DNA of 64,000 nucleotides from JALOLG01 sp963722415 (GTDB taxonomy: Bacteria > Actinomycetota > Acidimicrobiia > Acidimicrobiales > Ilumatobacteraceae): positions 62,001-126,000 of the forward strand of contig CAVRNI010000052.1 in the NCBI GenBank assembly GCA_963722415.1. Direction: 5' to 3'. Below the pieces are notes generated by a model that saw only the letters and a list, made by a program, of their open reading frames with translations, was not told the origin of the DNA and ran no database searches. Numbering within the stretch: the stretch's first letter is position 1; each line of letters begins with the position of its first letter. A program made the position numbers and the translations under genes. This document shows, one piece after another, positions 1 through 7,567 of the stretch.

Positions 1-428
1 CACACGGCAAGCGGATACCCGGCTTCGGCCACCGCCAGCACAAGCGCCGCGATCCCAGGCTCGACAGGCTCCTGTCGGTCGCCCGGGACGCCGAGGTGGT
101 GGGCGACCATCTCGCGGCAGCGGCAGCCCTCGAGGCGGCGCTGACCCGCGCGATCGGCAAACCGATGCCCATCAACATCGACGGCGTGATGGCCGCGATC
201 CTCAACGAGGTCGGGTTCCCGAGCGACCTCGGCAACGCCTTGTTCATCGCTTCCCGGCTCGCCGGGATTCTCGCCCACGCCAACGAGGAACGTCAGACGA
301 TGACCCCGATGCGGCGCATCGACCCGGTGCACCACTCGTACTGCGGCCCCGACCACCGGGCATTGCCAGCGGCAGGTGCGATGCCAACCCAACCGTCAGA
401 GGCTCACGCGTCAGGAGTGCCGTCATGA
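1..428 (+). CDS. Citrate synthase-like / citryl-CoA lyase family protein, C-terminal part
   Basis: The gene runs in from the left edge; its reading frame starts at base 3. The visible part opens with GKRIPGFGHRQHKRRDPR, which matches the conserved G-x-G-H-x-x-x-K-x-x-DPR stretch of the citrate synthase superfamily (the H and R lie at the active site and CoA pocket). It continues with the usual C-terminal helices (INIDGVMAAILNEVGFP) and a nonconserved tail. Enzymes of this group make or cleave citryl-CoA-type C-C bonds. The TGA stop overlaps the next start as ATGA, so it is translationally coupled to the ThDP enzyme. Whether it is a synthase or a lyase cannot be decided without the N-terminal half; in this operon a lyase or condensing role on an acyl-CoA is the more likely. 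Confidence 0.8.
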   Translation, partial: HGKRIPGFGHRQHKRRDPRLDRLLSVARDAEVVGDHLAAAAALEAALTRAIGKPMPINIDGVMAAILNEVGFPSDLGNALFIASRLAGILAHANEERQTMTPMRRIDPVHHSYCGPDHRALPAAGAMPTQPSEAHASGVPS

Positions 429-2200
429 GTGCTGGTCACCCAACCGCTGCTGAACAACTCGTCGGCTATCTGGAACGGCGCGGCGTGCGCCACGTCTTCG
501 GACTCTGTGGACACACCAACATCGCGGTCCTCTCCGCCATGGCCGACAGCTCGATCGAGTTCGTCAACGTGCGGCATGAACAGGTCGCCGCGCATGCTGC
601 CGACGGTTACACGCGGGTCACCGGACGGGCCTCGGTCGTTCTGAGCCACCTCAGCCCTGGTCTCACCAACGCGGCCACCGGCGTCGCCAATGCCGCCCTC
701 GATTGCATCCCGATGGTGGTGATCGCAGGCGACGTGCCCTCCCACTACTTCGGCCGGCACCCCCACCAAGAGGTGAACCTGCACGCCGACGGTTCACAGT
801 TCGAGATCTACCGACCATTCGTGAAACGGGCTTGGCGTGTCGACAGCGCAGCCCTCCTCCCCGAGGTCATCGAGAAGGCGTTCCTGCTCGCCGAGAACGG
901 CCAGCCCGGGCCGGTGCTCGTCGATGTGCCGATGGACGTGTTCTCGCAGCCCATCGACCCAGCGCTGTTCGCCCGCCTCGACCACGGCACCAAGACGCTG
1001 CACCAGCCGTCTCTCGACGACGAGACAGCGGGCGCCATCGTCACCCGGCTCGCCGAGGCCCGACGTCCGGTCATCTACGCCGGCGGCGGTGTGCTGCTGT
1101 CGAGGGCCAGCGACGAGCTGCAGCGCTTCGTCGACCACATGGGCATCCCGGTCGCCCACAGCCTGATGGGTAAAGGCGTCCTCAGCGACGACCACCCGCT
1201 GGTGTTGGGCATGACCGGGTTCTGGGGCACACAGCTCGTCAACGACACCTGCCTCGCGGCCGACGTCATCTTCGCCATCGGGACCCGCTTCAAGGAAGCC
1301 GACAGCAGCTCCTGGTACCGGGACTACACGTTCAACATCCCCGACACCGCGCTGATCCACATCGACATCGAGCCGAGCGAGATCAGCCGCGCGTTCCCCA
1401 CCGAGATCGGCGCCGTTGCCGATGCCACCGCCGCGCTCAAGGTGCTCAACCGCGTCGCCCGCGAGCGGTACCCCGACGGCTTCGCCAATCCCGACGTGGT
1501 TCAGCGCATCAGCGAGTTCCGGGCTGCATTCGCCGACAGCAACGCGCCGATGGCCACCAGCGACGCCTTCCCGATGATGCCCGAGCGGATCCTCGCCGAG
1601 ACCCGCAGCGTGCTGCCCGACGACGCCTACATCACGACCGACGTGGGGTGGAACAAGAACGGCGTCGGCCAGCAGTTCCCGATCCGCACCCCAGGCACCG
1701 TGCTGACGCCGGGGGGGTTCGCAACCATGGGTTTCGGCCCGTCCGCCGCGATCGGTGCCAAGCTCGCCGCCCCCGACCGCACGGTCGTGTCGCTCGTGGG
1801 CGACGGAGGATTCGGCCAGAACCCGGCCATGCTCGCCACCGCGGTCGAACACGGCCTCGGCATCGTCTGGGTCGTCATGAACAACAACGCCTACGGCACC
1901 ATCGCCGGGCTGCAATTGGCCCATTTCGGTCTGACCTACGGCACCACGTTCCACGGCGACAGCGCCGACCCGGAGCTACTCCCGAACTATGCCGCCGTCG
2001 CCCGCGCCTACGGCGCCGAGGGCATCCGAATCGATTCGGCCGAGAGCTTCCGGCCGGCGCTCGCGAAGGCGATCGCGATGGACCGCCCGGTCGTGCTCGA
2101 CGTCGCCATGAAGAACAACCCGACGCCCACGACGGGCCACTGGAACATCCTCGACATCTACTCGCCGGGCGAACAGCGCTCGCACGCCACGACCGACTGA
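425..2200 (+). CDS. Thiamine diphosphate-dependent enzyme, acetolactate-synthase-like
   Basis: A 591-aa protein with the three-domain ThDP enzyme architecture. The N-terminal PYR domain carries the catalytic-Glu motif (FVNVRHEQVAAHAADGY, about residues 46-62). A central Rossmann-like TH3 domain lies at about 195-330. The C-terminal PP domain has the ThDP/Mg motif GDGGFGQN...MNNNAYG (about 459-488). Family members decarboxylate 2-oxo acids or ligate the resulting aldehyde. Nothing visible fixes the substrate: the sequence reads as an acetolactate-synthase relative, not a textbook IlvB or Xsc. It starts at the ATGA overlap with the upstream gene and is followed 14 bases later by an acylating aldehyde dehydrogenase. 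One inferred order is 2-oxo acid to aldehyde to acyl-CoA. Confidence 0.85.
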   Translation: MSAGHPTAAEQLVGYLERRGVRHVFGLCGHTNIAVLSAMADSSIEFVNVRHEQVAAHAADGYTRVTGRASVVLSHLSPGLTNAATGVANAALDCIPMVVIAGDVPSHYFGRHPHQEVNLHADGSQFEIYRPFVKRAWRVDSAALLPEVIEKAFLLAENGQPGPVLVDVPMDVFSQPIDPALFARLDHGTKTLHQPSLDDETAGAIVTRLAEARRPVIYAGGGVLLSRASDELQRFVDHMGIPVAHSLMGKGVLSDDHPLVLGMTGFWGTQLVNDTCLAADVIFAIGTRFKEADSSSWYRDYTFNIPDTALIHIDIEPSEISRAFPTEIGAVADATAALKVLNRVARERYPDGFANPDVVQRISEFRAAFADSNAPMATSDAFPMMPERILAETRSVLPDDAYITTDVGWNKNGVGQQFPIRTPGTVLTPGGFATMGFGPSAAIGAKLAAPDRTVVSLVGDGGFGQNPAMLATAVEHGLGIVWVVMNNNAYGTIAGLQLAHFGLTYGTTFHGDSADPELLPNYAAVARAYGAEGIRIDSAESFRPALAKAIAMDRPVVLDVAMKNNPTPTTGHWNILDIYSPGEQRSHATTD

Positions 2201-2214
2201 GGGAGGGAGAGCAC

Positions 2215-3621
2215 ATGGCTCGAGACATCACTGCTGAGGAGAAGTCCCTCGCCGCCGATCTACTGGCCAAGGCGAGAGCCGCGATGGCCGAGATCGCCGA
2301 CTACGACCAGGAGCGCGTCGACCGGCTCGCGCAGGCCATCGGCTGGGCCCTCGGCAACGAGACGACCTTCCTCCGGCTGGCACACATGAGCGTCGACGAA
2401 AGCGGCATCGGCGACCGTGAGGGTCGAGCCGGAAAGCGCTTCAAGATCCACGGCATCCTGCGCGACGCACTGCGAACCAAGAGCGTCGGCGTCATCGAGA
2501 CGGACCATGAGAAGGGGTTGGTCAAGTACGCCAAGCCTGCCGGCGTGATCGCGTCCATCGTGCCGATGACCAACCCCGAGCTGACGCCGCCCGGCACCGC
2601 CATCTACGCCGTCAAGGCCCGCGACGCGGTGATCTTCTCGGCCCACCCGCGCACGAAGGCGACAACGAACGAGGTGGTCCGGATCCTGCGCGAGGTCATG
2701 GTGCGCGAGGGCGCCCCGGCTGACCTGTTCCAGTGCGTCGAGGAGCCATCGATACCGCTGTCGCAGGAACTGATGGCCATCTGCGACCTGACATTGGCGA
2801 CCGGCGGGGCGGCGATGGTCAAAGCCGCCTACAGCTCCGGCAAGCCGGCCTTCGGTGTCGGCGGAGGCAACTCGACGATGGTCATCGACGAGACCGCCGA
2901 CGTCGCCGAGGCGGCCAACAACTCGAGGCTGTCGAAGACCTCCGACTACGGCTCCGGGTGCTCAGCCGACGGCAATCTGCTCATCGACGATCGCATCTAC
3001 GACGCGATGATCACCCAGCTCCAAGTCGAAGGCGGGTACCTCGCATCCGCGGCCGAAAAGGCACTGCTCGAGCGCGCGATGTGGGACGAGGACGGGAGCC
3101 GGATCGTCGCCACCGTGGCCCAACCGGCCCCGAAGCTTGCCGCCGCGGCCGGCTTCAGCATCCCTGACGACCGCACGTTCGTCATCGTCGAGCAGGACGA
3201 GATCGGGCGTGAGCACCGCTTCTCCGGCGAGAAGCTCACCACCCTCCTGGCCGTGTTTCGTTACCACGGCTTCGACGACGCGCTGGACAAGGTGCGCCGG
3301 ATCTACGAAGTCGCCGGCAAGGGACATTCCTGCGGCATCTTCTCCTACGACGAGGACCACATCGACGCCCTCGCCCGCGTCGCTCCGGTGAGTCGCATCA
3401 TGGTGCGCCAGCCGCAGTCGAAGGCGAATGCCGGATCGTTCACCAACGGCATGCCGATGACATCGAGCCTGGGCTGCGGGATCTGGGGCGGCAACGTCAC
3501 CAACGAGAACATCAGCCTCAAGCACTACCTGAACGTGACCTGGGTCAGCTACCCGATCCCCGAGGACCGTCCGTCCGAGCAGGAGCTGTTCGGGGAGTTC
3601 TACGGCACCGCGGCACCCTGA
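2215..3621 (+). CDS. Acylating aldehyde dehydrogenase, sulfoacetaldehyde dehydrogenase-like
   Basis: A 468-aa CoA-acylating aldehyde dehydrogenase, which would convert an aldehyde + CoA + NAD(P)+ to acyl-CoA. The ATG at 2215 is chosen because GGGAGGGAGAG precedes it; the frame stays open further upstream but overlaps the previous gene. Visible signatures are SIVPMTNPELTPPGTAIY, the glycine-rich PAFGVGGGNSTMVID, the Cys region SDYGSGCSADGNL and the C-terminal SFTNGMPMTSSLGCGIWGGN. These resemble the sulfoacetaldehyde dehydrogenase (SauS) branch of the acylating family (recalled, not searched). The sulfonate substrate is not demonstrated: no sulfonate transporter or Xsc-type gene is visible, so a non-sulfonated C2-C3 aldehyde is equally possible. 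Confidence 0.8.
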   Translation: MARDITAEEKSLAADLLAKARAAMAEIADYDQERVDRLAQAIGWALGNETTFLRLAHMSVDESGIGDREGRAGKRFKIHGILRDALRTKSVGVIETDHEKGLVKYAKPAGVIASIVPMTNPELTPPGTAIYAVKARDAVIFSAHPRTKATTNEVVRILREVMVREGAPADLFQCVEEPSIPLSQELMAICDLTLATGGAAMVKAAYSSGKPAFGVGGGNSTMVIDETADVAEAANNSRLSKTSDYGSGCSADGNLLIDDRIYDAMITQLQVEGGYLASAAEKALLERAMWDEDGSRIVATVAQPAPKLAAAAGFSIPDDRTFVIVEQDEIGREHRFSGEKLTTLLAVFRYHGFDDALDKVRRIYEVAGKGHSCGIFSYDEDHIDALARVAPVSRIMVRQPQSKANAGSFTNGMPMTSSLGCGIWGGNVTNENISLKHYLNVTWVSYPIPEDRPSEQELFGEFYGTAAP

Positions 3622-3652
3622 TGTCGCACGGACTCGATGTCGCACGGACTCG
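3621..3652 (+). repeat. Perfect 16-bp tandem duplication between two genes
   Basis: ATGTCGCACGGACTCG occurs twice head to tail (3621-3636 and 3637-3652), directly after the aldehyde dehydrogenase stop and just before the TIM-barrel start. It places two extra ATG codons in different frames ahead of the real start at 3656. It is probably a recent slippage duplication in the intercistronic spacer; no function is evident. Confidence 0.8.
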
Positions 3653-3655
3653 GCG

Positions 3656-4483
3656 ATGACCGTCAAGTTCTCCCTCGCTCACCTCACCGTGCTCGGCACC
3701 ACACCCCTCGACCTGATCCAGATCGCCGCTGACGCCGGCTACGACTACGCCAGCATCCGGATGACATCCGTCGCCGAAGGCGAGTACGTCACACCTGTCG
3801 CGGGAGATCCGGACATGGTCCGCCGTGTCTCGAAGCGTCTCGCCGACACCGGCCTGCAAGTGCTCGACGTCGAACTCGCCCGGCTCGGTCCCGACGACGA
3901 GCCCGAGAACTACGTCGGAGTGCTCGAAGCCGCAGCCGCGATCGGGGCCCGGCACGTCCTCGGCCAACTGAACGACCCCGATCAGGCCCGGGCCACCGAG
4001 CGGTTCGGTCGACTCTGCGATCTCGCACTCGATTTCGGACTGACGGTGGACCTCGAGTTCCCGTCGTGGTCCGAGACCGGAGATCTGTCGGCTGCAGTGG
4101 CCGTGGTGAGAGCCGTCGAGCGGTCCAACGCCGGAATCCTGATCGATGCGCTTCATTTCTTCCGGTCCAACTCGTCGATCGACGAGTTGGCTGCGTTGCC
4201 TCCGGAGTGGTTCCGCTTCGTCCAGCTCTGCGACGCACCCGCCGACGCCGACGCGACCGAGGAGGGCGTGATCCGCACCGCGCGTTCAGCGCGTTCGCTG
4301 CCGGGGTATGGCCACCTACCGCTCCACGAATTGCTCGAACACCTCCCGGCCGGGCCCTACTCGTTGGAGGTTCCGAACGACGTACTTCGGCGCGAACTGG
4401 GAACGACCGAATACGCACGGCTGGTCCTGGCGACCGCTCGCGACGTCGTCGCCGACCACGGGCTCCCAGCGATGAGCCGCTGA
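3656..4483 (+). CDS. TIM-barrel sugar phosphate isomerase/epimerase-like protein
   Basis: A 275-aa protein of the AP-endonuclease-2 / xylose isomerase-like TIM-barrel family. It opens with the typical FSLAHLTVLGTTPLDLIQIAADAG. Acidic and His positions expected to bind a divalent metal sit at strand ends: VDLEFPSW, GILIDALHFFRSN, RFVQLCDAP and the final YSLEVPND. Members include sugar epimerases, hydroxypyruvate isomerase and 3-dehydroshikimate dehydratases. With a shikimate-dehydrogenase-like gene next, a role on a cyclic or sugar-like polyol acid is plausible but unproven. The only in-frame start near the previous gene is ATG 3656. Confidence 0.75.
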   Translation: MTVKFSLAHLTVLGTTPLDLIQIAADAGYDYASIRMTSVAEGEYVTPVAGDPDMVRRVSKRLADTGLQVLDVELARLGPDDEPENYVGVLEAAAAIGARHVLGQLNDPDQARATERFGRLCDLALDFGLTVDLEFPSWSETGDLSAAVAVVRAVERSNAGILIDALHFFRSNSSIDELAALPPEWFRFVQLCDAPADADATEEGVIRTARSARSLPGYGHLPLHELLEHLPAGPYSLEVPNDVLRRELGTTEYARLVLATARDVVADHGLPAMSR

Positions 4484-4575
4484 CTCTTCATCCCACCCAC
4501 GCGCCTCAGCATTGTCTCAGCCACCGTCGACGCCTGATCAGATACTCCATCGCCTGATCCTTGCTTGAAGGAAAC

Positions 4576-5496
4576 ATGACGTCTCGTCCAATCGCTTCGC
4601 GAACACCCGACTCGGCAGCGACTGAATCCCAGCGCTCCCCCGTTCGGCTCGGGCTGATCGGGCGAGGGATCGACAAGTCGCTGGCGCCCGCGTTCCACAC
4701 GATCGCGGGACAGATGGTCGGGCTCGAGGTCACGTACGAGTTGCTTCCCCGTGACGCCGGGCCCTCGACCGAGCTCGACGAATTGCTCCACGAGCTCGGC
4801 GGTGCCGGCTACCGGGGCGTCAACATCACGGTGCCGTTCAAGGCGTCGGCCTGGCAGGCCGCGTCGGATGCATCCGACGAGGTGATCAGTACCGGCGTCG
4901 CGAACACGCTGCTGCTCGGACCGGGTGGTCCGACGAACGCGTTCAACACTGACTACTCCGGCTTCAAGTGGGCCTACCGACGACTCTTCGCGAGCGCGCC
5001 ACCGGGGACCGTTGCACTGCTGGGCGCCGGCGGTGTCGGAACGGCCACCGCGGCGGCGCTCGTCGATCTCGGCGCGACAGCCATCCGTGTCTTCGACATC
5101 GTCGCCGACCGATCGCATGCCCTTGCCGACATGCTGCGGAGCCGTAACGCGGCCGTCCGGGTGGACGTGGCGGAGTCGGCCGAAGACGCCGTAGACGGCG
5201 TCGACGGTGTCGTCAACGGAACACCCGTCGGGATGTACTTCCAGCCAGGCACACCCGTCGACCTCGCCGCGATCCGCGATCAGCGGTGGCTCTTCGACGC
5301 CATCTACTCGCCGATCGAAACCGAGCTGATGGCACGGGCCGCCGACGCGAAGTTGATGAGGATCAGCGGCTTCGACCTCTTCCTCGGACAGGGCATCCAC
5401 GCCTTCGAGATCTTCACCGGATACGTCCTCGCATCGTCGGTCCTGGAGGACCTGGAGGCCCGGATGCGGGTCCTCGAACGCGAGCGCACCTTCTGA
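4576..5496 (+). CDS. Shikimate dehydrogenase-like NAD(P)-dependent oxidoreductase
   Basis: A 306-aa member of the shikimate/quinate dehydrogenase fold. The N-terminal substrate domain shows RLGLIGRGIDKSLAPAFH, in place of the usual Ser-x-Ser-Pro-x-x-H substrate motif, and GVNITVPFKASAW, which carries the catalytic Lys. The C-terminal Rossmann domain has ALLGAGGVGTATAAALVDLG, and the protein ends with ISGFDLFLGQGIHAFEIFTG. The loss of the canonical SLSP serines suggests a substrate other than shikimate. The ATG at 4576 is preferred over the TTG five codons upstream because GAAGGAA lies 4-10 bases before it. It is the last gene of the putative catabolic operon, so a dedicated catabolic dehydrogenase is more likely than a biosynthetic AroE. 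Confidence 0.78.
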   Translation: MTSRPIASRTPDSAATESQRSPVRLGLIGRGIDKSLAPAFHTIAGQMVGLEVTYELLPRDAGPSTELDELLHELGGAGYRGVNITVPFKASAWQAASDASDEVISTGVANTLLLGPGGPTNAFNTDYSGFKWAYRRLFASAPPGTVALLGAGGVGTATAAALVDLGATAIRVFDIVADRSHALADMLRSRNAAVRVDVAESAEDAVDGVDGVVNGTPVGMYFQPGTPVDLAAIRDQRWLFDAIYSPIETELMARAADAKLMRISGFDLFLGQGIHAFEIFTGYVLASSVLEDLEARMRVLERERTF

Positions 5497-5689
5497 CACC
5501 TCGAACGCATCAGTCCAAGGCGGACGAGACGCTCGAAACGACGTCGTCGCTGGTGAGGTATTTTCAACTGCCACACCTGGCGTTTACCGCCGCCGCACAG
5601 GGGAGGTCTCGGTCGGATGACATCAGCACACACCCCACGCATCGCTTCGCCGCACCGTAAGACACCGACTGTTCCGTCCTGCGCTCACG

Positions 5690-7501
5690 TTGAGCATCGC
5701 GCTCGCGACAGTCGTGCCGGCGATGGCATCCACAGCCGCTGCCGCTCCACCGGGGACAACCAACGCCGCGGCGCCCGATCTCGGTTCCAGCGTCGTCGTG
5801 TTCGATCCCAGCATGCCGGTCAGCGAGATCCAGGCGACCGTCGACGCGATCAACGCGCAGCAGATCGACAGCGAGATGGGGACGAACCGTTACGCGCTGC
5901 TGTTCGAGCCAGGCGTCTACGGCACCGACACCGAGCCGCTGCAGATGAAGGTCGGGTACTACACGGAGGTCGCCGGCCTTGGTGCGTCGCCGACGGACGT
6001 CGTCATCAACGGCAAGATCGAGGTCTACAACCGGTGCCTCGAGAACGGCGGCACGAGCAACTGTCTCGCGCTCGTGAACTTCTGGCGCACGCTCTCCAAC
6101 CTCACGTTGAACATCAACGCCGCCGGCCAGGACGGTTGCCGTGCCTCTGCCAACTTCTGGGCCGTATCGCAAGCCGTGTCGATGCGCCGAGTCAACGTCA
6201 ACGGCGGGACGCTGTCGCTGATGGACTACTGCACCGCCGGTCCGCAGTACGCCAGTGGGGGCTACATCGCCGACTCCAGGAGCGGGCCCGTCATCAACGG
6301 CTCGCAGCAGCAGTGGCTGACCCGCAACAGTGAGATCGGCAGCTGGTCCAACGGCGTCTGGAACGCTGTCTTCGCCGGCGTCGAGGGTGCGCCAACCGAC
6401 GAGACGTTCCCGGTCCCTCCGTACACGACGCTCGACACGAATCCGCTGAGCCGTGAGAAGCCGTTCCTCTTCATCGACGGCAAGGGTGTGTACAACGTGC
6501 GCGTTCCGGCCGCCACGACCGAGAGCCGGGGTGTCACCTGGGACGAAGGCATGACGCCGGGCCGCTCGATCCCGATCACCGATTTCTTCATCGTCGATCC
6601 GTCGGACTCGGTGAAGGACATCAACCGCCAGCTCGCCCGCGGGCGCAACCTGTTGCTCACCCCAGGCGTGTACGACGTTGCGAAGAGCATCGCCGTCAAG
6701 CGTGCCAACACGGTCGTTCTCGGTCTCGGTCACGCGACGCTCACCGCCGTCGACGGCGCGATCCCGTTGACCGTGGCCGACGTACCGGGCGTGATCATCG
6801 CCGGTGTCACGATCGACGCCGGCGAGGTCAACTCGCCGGCGCTGCTCCGCGTCGGCAAGGAGCACGGTCACCACCGGGTGTCGAAGCGCGACCGCGGCAA
6901 CCCGACGACCCTGAACGACGTGTACTTCCGCATCGGCGGGCCGCACGTCGGCAAGGCCGACGTCAGCCTCGAGGTCAACAGCGACAACGTGCTGATCGAT
7001 CACATCTGGGCATGGCGTGCCGATCACGGCGTGCCGGGCTCGTTCGGCTGGGACATCAACACGGCCCGCAACGGCGTCATCGTCAACGGTGACGATGTGA
7101 CCGCCACTGGCCTGTTCGTCGAGCACTACCAGGAGTACAACGTCATCTGGAACGGCGACAACGGCCGCACGGTGTTCTTCCAGAACGAGCTGCCCTACGA
7201 CCCGCCGAACCAGGCCGCGTGGCAGCACGACGGTGTCCTGGGCTGGGCGGCGTACAAGGTGGCCGACAACGTCCGCACGCACGAGCTGTGGGGCGGCGGT
7301 TCGTACATCTTCACCAACGTCGACCCGACGATTCACGCCACGCGTGGATTCGAGGTGCCGGTCAGGCCGGGAGTGCAGCTGCACCACATCCTGACGGTCA
7401 ACCTCAGCGCCGGCACGATCGACCACGTCGTCAACGACACTGGCGCGCCGGTCGACAACAGCAACACCGGCCAGCCGAGCTTCGTGGTCGAGTTCCCGTA
7501 G
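5690..7501 (+). CDS. Secreted parallel beta-helix protein (actinobacterial adenylyl cyclase/coagulation-factor-like annotation group)
   Basis: At least 603 aa. The first codon used here (TTG 5690) lies inside a signal peptide. The same frame upstream, open back to a TGA at 5618, encodes a basic stretch RRTVRHRLFRPALT that would be the n-region, followed by the hydrophobic core and an AxA-type site (STAAAAPPG). No ATG or GTG exists in that stretch. An ATG with a GGGGAGG-type site at 5617 is in a different frame, so a one-base indel between 5620 and 5690 is likely. The body has repeated short beta-strand turns typical of right-handed beta-helices (VNFWRTLSNLTLNIN, RRVNVNGGTLSL, GLGHATLTAVDG). 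This resembles large Streptomyces secreted proteins with carbohydrate-related annotations; the activity is unknown. Confidence 0.7.
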   Translation: MSIALATVVPAMASTAAAAPPGTTNAAAPDLGSSVVVFDPSMPVSEIQATVDAINAQQIDSEMGTNRYALLFEPGVYGTDTEPLQMKVGYYTEVAGLGASPTDVVINGKIEVYNRCLENGGTSNCLALVNFWRTLSNLTLNINAAGQDGCRASANFWAVSQAVSMRRVNVNGGTLSLMDYCTAGPQYASGGYIADSRSGPVINGSQQQWLTRNSEIGSWSNGVWNAVFAGVEGAPTDETFPVPPYTTLDTNPLSREKPFLFIDGKGVYNVRVPAATTESRGVTWDEGMTPGRSIPITDFFIVDPSDSVKDINRQLARGRNLLLTPGVYDVAKSIAVKRANTVVLGLGHATLTAVDGAIPLTVADVPGVIIAGVTIDAGEVNSPALLRVGKEHGHHRVSKRDRGNPTTLNDVYFRIGGPHVGKADVSLEVNSDNVLIDHIWAWRADHGVPGSFGWDINTARNGVIVNGDDVTATGLFVEHYQEYNVIWNGDNGRTVFFQNELPYDPPNQAAWQHDGVLGWAAYKVADNVRTHELWGGGSYIFTNVDPTIHATRGFEVPVRPGVQLHHILTVNLSAGTIDHVVNDTGAPVDNSNTGQPSFVVEFP

Positions 7502-7530
7502 GCGTTGCCCACCCGCTACCTGTCAACGCC
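7501..7530 (+). terminator. Possible hairpin between convergent genes
   Basis: GGCGTTG (7501-7507) pairs with CAACGCC (7524-7530), directly at the stop of the beta-helix gene and before the convergent GH3 stop. There is no T-run, so it is at best a weak or bidirectional terminator. Confidence 0.3.
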
Positions 7531-7567
7531 GAGGAGTTCGCTCGCGAACGCACCCACGTCGCTTTGC

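Noticed and set aside
794..1954. Long open frame on the minus strand under the ThDP gene, and similar long antisense frames under 5690-7501 and 9243-9719
   Set aside because: They are shadows of high-GC coding sequence: no family motif, RBS or hydrophobicity pattern, and the opposite strand holds a recognisable enzyme.
3621..3652. Two 16-bp repeats considered as a CRISPR array or attachment site
   Set aside because: Only two directly abutting copies exist, with no spacers and no integrase or cas gene nearby.
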